A DNA stretch of 13,124 nt from Chloroflexota bacterium (GTDB taxonomy: Bacteria; Chloroflexota; Dormibacteria; Aeolococcales; Aeolococcaceae). The translations under genes and the position numbers were made by a program. The notes under the pieces are model-generated. The model saw nothing but the letters and a program-made list of their open reading frames with translations, ran no database searches and was not told the DNA's origin. The stretch covers positions 1 through 13,124 of the forward strand of contig VBHE01000248.1 of assembly GCA_005889515.1 (NCBI GenBank), written 5' to 3'. How positions within the stretch are numbered: the first letter of the stretch is position 1; each line of letters begins with the position of its first letter. Below are positions 11,780 through 13,124 of the stretch, piece by piece.

Positions 11780-13081
11780 TCAACCCCGGGGGCCGGCGCC
11801 TCTGCGCCGGGCGCTCTCGATCGATGCGAGGAGCACCTCGAAGAGGTGCATCACCCGCAGCGACGGCAGGTGGTGGCGGGCGCCCTCGCGGAGCTGGGTG
11901 AGGCAGGAGACGTTGTCGGTCACCAGGATTTCGACGCCGGCGGCGGCGACGTGCTCCAGCTTGCGAGCGAGGATGGCGGCGCTGCGCTCGGGCTCGCGAC
12001 GGAAGTAGTCGCCCGCGCCGCCGCAGCACATCTCCGCCTCCGTCAGCGGGCGCAGCTCCAGCTCGGGGATCGCGGCGAGCAATCGCTGCGGCACGCGACG
12101 CGCGTCGCCGTCGAGCGGCAGCGAGCACGGCTGGTCGTAGGCGACCGTCCAGCGCAGCGGACCGAGCGGCGCGCTGAGGCCCTCGCGGTCGAGGAACTCG
12201 GCCGCCCGCCAGGTGCGCGCCGCGACGCGGTCGGCGGGGGCCGCAAGCAGCGGCTCGTCCTCGAGGATCTCGCCGCAGCGCCGCAGGTGCGCGGTGCAGG
12301 AGGCGGTGTCGCCGACCACCGCGTCGACCTCGAGCGGCTCCAGTGCCTCGACGGTCCGCCGCGCCATGTCGCGCATGGCGTCGCGGTCGCCGAGCGACTT
12401 GGCGGGCAGCCCGCCGCAGCCGAGCCGCGGTACGTCCACCTCGAAGCCGTTGGCGAGGAGCACCCGCATCACCGCCTCGCTCGCCTCCGGCGCGCAGAGG
12501 TTCTGGTAGCAGCACACGAACACCGCGACCCGGCCGCGCACAGCCCCCTCGACGGCGGGAAGCCCGCGCGCGCGCTGGTGCGCGGTGCGCGCCGGCAGCG
12601 GCCCGACGTGCTCCATGAACGCCCCGGCCGCGCCCATCCATCGAGTCATCCCCGACCGGCGGGCGAGCCAGTGGAGCCCGGTGGCCTGGACGGCGCGCGA
12701 CAGGCGGTGCGCCGTCGCGAGCATCCCCGGGTGGGGGAGCACCGAGCGGAACACGAGGGTCTGCACCGGCGGGTGGCCCTCCTGAGCGTGGAGCTCCTGC
12801 CGTGCGCGGCTGACGATGTCGCCGGTGGGCACCCGCGGCGCGCACGCGGCGATGCAGTTGTTGCAGGTGAGGCAGGTGCTCAGCGGCCCGTCGGCGATGT
12901 CGCGCAGCTCGAGGCGCCCCTCGATCGCGTCGCGCACCAGGGCGACCCGGCCGCGCGCCGTCTCCCACTCCACGGGGTTGGTGAGATAGGTGGGGCAGAC
13001 CGCCTGGCAGAGCGAGCACTTGTTGCAGCGGCTCGCCGCCTCGTACACGTCGGCGAGAAAGCGCGGCACCGGCTCGGCCAT
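11780..13081 (-). CDS. GlcF/LutA-like (Fe-S) oxidoreductase subunit with CCG domains
   Basis: A 433-residue iron-sulfur protein of the GlcF (glycolate oxidase Fe-S subunit) type. Two [4Fe-4S] ferredoxin motifs are complete: CNKCSLCQAVCP (Cys19, 22, 25, 29) and CLTCNNCIAAC (Cys70, 73, 76, 80). Two cysteine-rich CCG domains follow. The first has VFVCCYQNLCAPE (190-199) and GCGGLPAKSLG (221-231); the second has YDQPCSL and MCCGGAGDYFRRE, ending with DNVSCLTQL. GlcF passes electrons from the FAD subunits GlcD/GlcE to the quinone pool in glycolate or lactate oxidation. No GlcD/GlcE gene is on this side of the window; they may lie further along, or the subunit may serve another dehydrogenase. A TACAAT box is 7 nt upstream. 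Its 3' end is 12 nt from the convergent HemQ gene. Confidence 0.9.
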   Translation of the reverse strand: MAEPVPRFLADVYEAASRCNKCSLCQAVCPTYLTNPVEWETARGRVALVRDAIEGRLELRDIADGPLSTCLTCNNCIAACAPRVPTGDIVSRARQELHAQEGHPPVQTLVFRSVLPHPGMLATAHRLSRAVQATGLHWLARRSGMTRWMGAAGAFMEHVGPLPARTAHQRARGLPAVEGAVRGRVAVFVCCYQNLCAPEASEAVMRVLLANGFEVDVPRLGCGGLPAKSLGDRDAMRDMARRTVEALEPLEVDAVVGDTASCTAHLRRCGEILEDEPLLAAPADRVAARTWRAAEFLDREGLSAPLGPLRWTVAYDQPCSLPLDGDARRVPQRLLAAIPELELRPLTEAEMCCGGAGDYFRREPERSAAILARKLEHVAAAGVEILVTDNVSCLTQLREGARHHLPSLRVMHLFEVLLASIESARRRGAGPRG

Positions 13082-13088
13082 CGCGTCG

Positions 13089-13094
13089 ATTGTA
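13089..13094 (-). promoter_or_regulatory. candidate -10 box, leaderless-type promoter
   Basis: The minus strand reads TACAAT, five of six bases of the consensus, exactly 7 nt before the ATG at 13081. The intervening bases contain no ribosome site, so the Fe-S subunit mRNA is probably leaderless. Confidence 0.5.
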
Positions 13095-13124
13095 GGAGGA
13101 TGGCGGCGACGCCTCCGGATCTGC

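Overview
The window is very GC-rich, dense coding DNA (roughly 70% GC by eye) from a bacterial chromosome. There are no RNA genes, insertion sequences, phage genes or CRISPR repeats. The set of genes suggests an aerobic heterotroph: a HemQ-type coproheme decarboxylase, a GlcF-like iron-sulfur oxidoreductase subunit, 3-hydroxyacyl-CoA dehydrogenase, an M20 amidohydrolase, a secreted S53 peptidase and a CHRD-domain protein. HemQ marks the coproporphyrin-dependent haem pathway of Actinomycetota, Bacillota and related Terrabacteria. With the GC content and several TANNNT boxes lying 6-9 nt from start codons (leaderless-type promoters), this points to an Actinomycetota, Chloroflexota or Dormibacterota-like soil organism. 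The phylum is an inference, not a determination.

Layout. 1-1.1 kb: a small zinc-ribbon protein, a four-helix membrane protein, and a convergent YtxH-like protein. 1.1-2.8 kb: a thioredoxin-fold [2Fe-2S] protein divergent from a PHP-domain phosphoesterase, then a DUF6941-like protein with no in-frame stop before the next gene. 2.8-4.75 kb, minus strand: 3-hydroxyacyl-CoA dehydrogenase, a secreted CHRD protein, a cupredoxin remnant and a broken IscA/HesB gene. 4.78-6.88 kb, plus strand: a tight operon (ATGA and GTGA overlaps) of a degenerate receiver protein, an M20 amidohydrolase and a hotdog thioesterase. 6.88-9.26 kb: a leaderless-secretion (no signal peptide) type I periplasmic-binding protein divergent from a disrupted sedolisin. 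9.28-10.75 kb: flavin reductase overlapping a degenerate Ntn-hydrolase-like protein. 10.77-11.77 kb: a small zinc-ribbon protein followed by HemQ. 11.78-13.08 kb, minus strand: a GlcF/CCG-domain Fe-S protein.

The most unusual aspect is a cluster of lesions that look like small deletions. The IscA gene lacks about a dozen codons and its frame is broken. The sedolisin lacks the segment holding its catalytic serine and changes frame at the same spot. The cupredoxin lacks its N-terminal half, and the DUF6941 gene lacks its stop. This is either real decay or a systematic assembly fault. Intact but odd proteins are the [2Fe-2S] protein with His in place of its fourth Cys ligand, the substrate-binding protein without a signal peptide or transporter partners, and the Ntn-like protein without a recognisable nucleophile. 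I found no complete undescribed defence or mobile system here.
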